Below are positions 61,342-64,000 of a stretch of DNA of 64,000 nt, in pieces. Source of the DNA: Cylindrotheca closterium (Eukaryota > Bacillariophyta > Bacillariophyceae > Bacillariales > Bacillariaceae); contig CAKOGP040001224.1 of the NCBI GenBank assembly GCA_933822405.4, positions 389,552-453,551 of the forward strand, written 5' to 3'. The translations under genes and the position numbers were made by a program. Numbering within the stretch: position 1 is the stretch's first letter; every line of letters begins with the position of its first letter. The notes under the pieces are model-generated. The model did not search any database, was not told the DNA's origin, and saw only the letters and a program-made list of their open reading frames with translations.

Positions 61342-64000
61342 ATGTCTGACGAAGATGAACAATTGGCGCTCAAGCCGCCGGCATTCAATCGATTGGGAAG
61401 TATTGGAGAAGCCGTTGTAGTTGAGGACGATCAGTCTATAAGATCTGGCAGATCTAGAGGCAGCCGAGGCAGTAGGGCCAGTGGTAGTGGTAGAAACAAG
61501 AGCAAACGAGACGGTCTTTCCAGTTCCAGACACAGCAAGCACAGTTCGAGACACGGTCTTTCCAGTTCCCGTCATAGCAAAAAGAGTAGTCGGGATGAGC
61601 TTACTAGTCCCAGACATTCCTCAAGATCGCCTCGACGACCACCCAGGAATAATGCTGCTGGATTGTCGGTGAGCATGCACAATTCGGTCTCGCAAGATTC
61701 TCTATCGTCCTTTGGAAGTGGACGAGCCAAATCGGTCCGGATTGCTTCCAATAGCAGTGATTCCAATTTACTCATGGCAAGACACAGTGGTAGTGGGCGT
61801 GCAGCTAGTTCGCGCAATTTGAACAATCAATCCTTTTCTTCCATTGGATCTGGATCACGCAAAAGTACTCGATCCTCTGGGGGTGCCAACAATCGATCTC
61901 CAGCAAGACAACGACCCGCTGGTGGCGGAGGTCGTGGACTAGGGAGCCGCTCCGCATCGGTGGCCATTGGCATGGGCGCTGGTGGCCGTGGCCGGGGATT
62001 GGGGGCCCGTGCTCAATCGGTACGATTGGACCGCAATGCCTTTGCTGCACCCGCAACCCCGTCTCGCAACCCGCTGATGAGCGCTTCCCCACATTCCGCT
62101 GGCCGTCCCGGACTGATAGGGTCCACTTCCTTTGGCACGCCTTCGAGCAAACGTGCGAAATCCTCCCGAAGATTGGCCTTTAGCGATGATGAAGATGATA
62201 AACTTCACCGTCGATCCACACGGCGCATCGCCTTTGACAGCAGTGACGACGATGATGATGCACTGGCCATGCGACGCAGTCGATCCTCGAGGCGCATTCT
62301 GAGTAGCGACGATGAGGATGAAAACTTTGGGCGCAGTAGTGGTAAATCTTCCAGAAAATTAAAAACCAGCTTTGCCGAGGGTACAGAGGGGACCCCTCGC
62401 AAAAAGACCAAACGCCGAATGAATCGAGAAAAAGGTACTCGCAGGAGAAAGTCTACTCGGAACTTGATGGGCAAACCCTCGCGGAACGATATGTCCGGGC
62501 GCATTGCCACCGCCCCCGAGAATATCCGAGTCAGCAATGCGGGCAATTTTGGACTTCGATTGGGAAAAACCTTGTTGTTTGCACCGCCGGGGAGCGAGAA
62601 TCAATTCCGAGATGCGATCGCGGCAAAAGCAGCCATCCGAAAAAAGAAGCGAAAACGAAAATGCCCGAAACTACCTTGGCAAAAGGAGGAGGAAGAGGTG
62701 GATCAGTCAACCACCAATACCACCCAATTGACGGGTGCCAGTACCGTTGCGGGAAGAAAAGCAATTGGTCTACAGGTTTTGCGAGTTGCTGGAGATGCCG
62801 AAGCCATTAGGAGTTTGCAAGAAAGTACTCGAACGGGAGGATATGTCGATCTGTCCCAGATTTCCAAAACACCAAAGATGTTTGCACCGAGGCATTTGTT
62901 GGAGATTGAAAGGGGGGCTTCCGTTCTCATCTCGAATCAATCGCTCATCAAACATCATAACTTTCAGGACCTGGGAGAGTATGGAGCCGTGGTTGTCACA
63001 ATGAAAGCCAAAGATCCACTCGCCAGTGCCGATACTACCCAGAAGGAAGAGAAACCATTGAAGAAGCTCATCAAGTCCCAGGACATTCGAGACTTTGACT
63101 TTGAATCCGAGGTTGGTCGTATTGAACGCGTGTGGCTTACCCGTCTGCGCCGAAATATTATGGCAAATTTGGATATTGTCAATGGGTTGCGATTGAGCCG
63201 ACAACTGCAGAACTATATGCCGCTACAGTCGGCGTCCGATGCCTACCTTATTGCACAGATCATTGCAGCTCTTGAAGGAAAAGGGGGCGAAGAAGCCAGC
63301 TTTATTTTGGATGTCGCATTCAAGAGTCGAAATATCTCAAGAATCATTTCCCAAACAGCTTCTGCCATCTTTGATTTCAAAGAGCACGACTATCAACTGC
63401 TCCGATGGATTCGACTTGGTGACATGTCGTCGCGTTATATTTTGCCTGGGATCTCACAGTTGCCATTCACTGAGAATTTGACACCCTTGCGAACATACGT
63501 TCCATGGATCGTTACATCATTGCTCAGTGGAAAACAGGAAGTAATTGGAAGCAACGAGAAATACGCCATTGCCCAAGACATGACTGCTGAGATTCACGGA
63601 CACGAAATCATCAATCGAAATCGTTATGGAACTTTCATCGGTCGTCAAAAGACAATCGAATTTCGATCGGAGAACCGATTCCCTGCCGACGATGCCGTTC
63701 TTCGAGCATTTAGTACCCAACCAATACAAACGATGGTGGACTATGGCGTGGTGTTCACATTGCGCTTGCTGGCACAGCACTGGCGAAATATGGTCTCGGC
63801 AGATTCCAATCACTTCGCGAATGATCGCCTCGATCAGTTGGACCCATTTGAAGCCATTCGAGTCTACATTCCTTCCGTCTGCATTGCAATATCCTCGTTC
63901 CGTGGACGCAGCGGTTGGGATTCTGCTGTTTTGGCGGAATTTGTGAAGAAGTGTCAATATCTGAAACCCGCCTTCACAGCTGATAAATGCCGATCATTAA
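61342..64000 (+). CDS. large basic Ser/Arg-rich protein, 3' end beyond window
   Basis: Reading frame open from ATG 61342 to the window edge (886 complete codons, no stop), so the gene is 3'-partial. Residues 1-400 are disordered, Ser/Arg/Gly-rich, with repeated SSRHSK/GLSSSRHSK units (about 55-85), RGRGLGAR, and Asp-rich clusters (SDDEDD, SSDDDDD). Residues about 400-520 hold a very basic KKKRKRKCPK segment and lead into a more ordered part (after 480), for example GYVDLSQISKTPKMFAPRHLLEIERG, VGRIERVWLTRLRRNIMANLDIVNGL and RTYVPWIVTSLLSGKQEVIG. The basic and acidic tracts suggest a nuclear, chromatin- or RNA-associated protein. No family is recognised. Confidence 0.75.
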   Translation, partial: MSDEDEQLALKPPAFNRLGSIGEAVVVEDDQSIRSGRSRGSRGSRASGSGRNKSKRDGLSSSRHSKHSSRHGLSSSRHSKKSSRDELTSPRHSSRSPRRPPRNNAAGLSVSMHNSVSQDSLSSFGSGRAKSVRIASNSSDSNLLMARHSGSGRAASSRNLNNQSFSSIGSGSRKSTRSSGGANNRSPARQRPAGGGGRGLGSRSASVAIGMGAGGRGRGLGARAQSVRLDRNAFAAPATPSRNPLMSASPHSAGRPGLIGSTSFGTPSSKRAKSSRRLAFSDDEDDKLHRRSTRRIAFDSSDDDDDALAMRRSRSSRRILSSDDEDENFGRSSGKSSRKLKTSFAEGTEGTPRKKTKRRMNREKGTRRRKSTRNLMGKPSRNDMSGRIATAPENIRVSNAGNFGLRLGKTLLFAPPGSENQFRDAIAAKAAIRKKKRKRKCPKLPWQKEEEEVDQSTTNTTQLTGASTVAGRKAIGLQVLRVAGDAEAIRSLQESTRTGGYVDLSQISKTPKMFAPRHLLEIERGASVLISNQSLIKHHNFQDLGEYGAVVVTMKAKDPLASADTTQKEEKPLKKLIKSQDIRDFDFESEVGRIERVWLTRLRRNIMANLDIVNGLRLSRQLQNYMPLQSASDAYLIAQIIAALEGKGGEEASFILDVAFKSRNISRIISQTASAIFDFKEHDYQLLRWIRLGDMSSRYILPGISQLPFTENLTPLRTYVPWIVTSLLSGKQEVIGSNEKYAIAQDMTAEIHGHEIINRNRYGTFIGRQKTIEFRSENRFPADDAVLRAFSTQPIQTMVDYGVVFTLRLLAQHWRNMVSADSNHFANDRLDQLDPFEAIRVYIPSVCIAISSFRGRSGWDSAVLAEFVKKCQYLKPAFTADKCRSL

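Noticed and set aside
1..64000. tRNA, rRNA, CRISPR or transposon genes
   Set aside because: I looked for tRNA B-box-like sequence, regularly spaced repeats, transposase or reverse transcriptase motifs and found none that hold up.

Overview
This window is nuclear DNA of a photosynthetic eukaryote, most likely a pennate diatom. The evidence is dense protein-coding genes with short GT-AG introns (54 to 118 nt wherever I could place them), plastid presequences of the secondary-plastid type (a signal peptide followed by an Ala/Cys-Phe junction, as in the DUF3611/TIC21-like protein, pyruvate carboxylase and the YjbQ-like protein), a DGDG synthase, RUS/DUF647 and PILS-like proteins, and several architectures of a stramenopile kind (PH plus DUF547, ankyrin proteins with Ser/Arg tails, trypsin with repeated secreted modules). 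The species cannot be fixed from this. I saw no rRNA, tRNA, CRISPR array or intact transposon.

Layout. 1-9.3 kb: PILS-like carrier (+), then five minus-strand genes or gene blocks: CRAL-TRIO membrane protein, SGNH esterase, TrhO/TSTD2-like rhodanese and a six-exon DGDG synthase. 9.5-15.3 kb: PDZ/Ser-Arg protein and ankyrin protein (-), separated by an intergenic block with a 155-bp tandem duplication and ACCGGT palindromes. 15.5-25.5 kb: plastid DUF3611 protein (+), then two large minus-strand genes, a 1596-residue DUF1769/PH/DUF547 protein and a 1122-residue coiled-coil protein, both with synuclein/perilipin-like amphipathic repeats. 26-43 kb: anoctamin (+), formate-THF ligase (-), RUS protein (+), BTB-BACK protein with an RPA70N-like end (+), Rab7 (+), plastid pyruvate carboxylase (-). 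43.5-49.4 kb: DHHC palmitoyltransferase (+), MYND protein (+), KH-like unknown (-), SEC14-type CRAL-TRIO protein (+). 49.7-51.9 kb: three stand-alone RNase H genes (+, -, +). 52-64 kb: secreted trypsin with three repeated modules (-), YjbQ-like protein (+), small unknown (-), PH-containing PI4-kinase beta (-), and a basic Ser/Arg-rich gene running off the right edge (+).

Themes. The genes are not an operon. Lipid and membrane biology is strongly represented: DGDG synthase, PI4K, Rab7, anoctamin, DHHC, two CRAL-TRIO proteins, SGNH esterase, and the PH/DUF1769/DUF547 protein. One-carbon and C4-acid metabolism appear through FTHFS and a plastid-routed pyruvate carboxylase. The most unusual items are the RNase H cluster, the composite DUF1769-PH-DUF547 protein next to a second amphipathic-repeat protein, the BTB/RPA70N fusion, the PDZ-RS protein with a duplicated C-terminal helical motif, and the repeated intergenic palindrome GTACCGGTAC.

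All exon boundaries were placed by hand from splice motifs, reading phase and remembered family motifs. No search or structure prediction was run.
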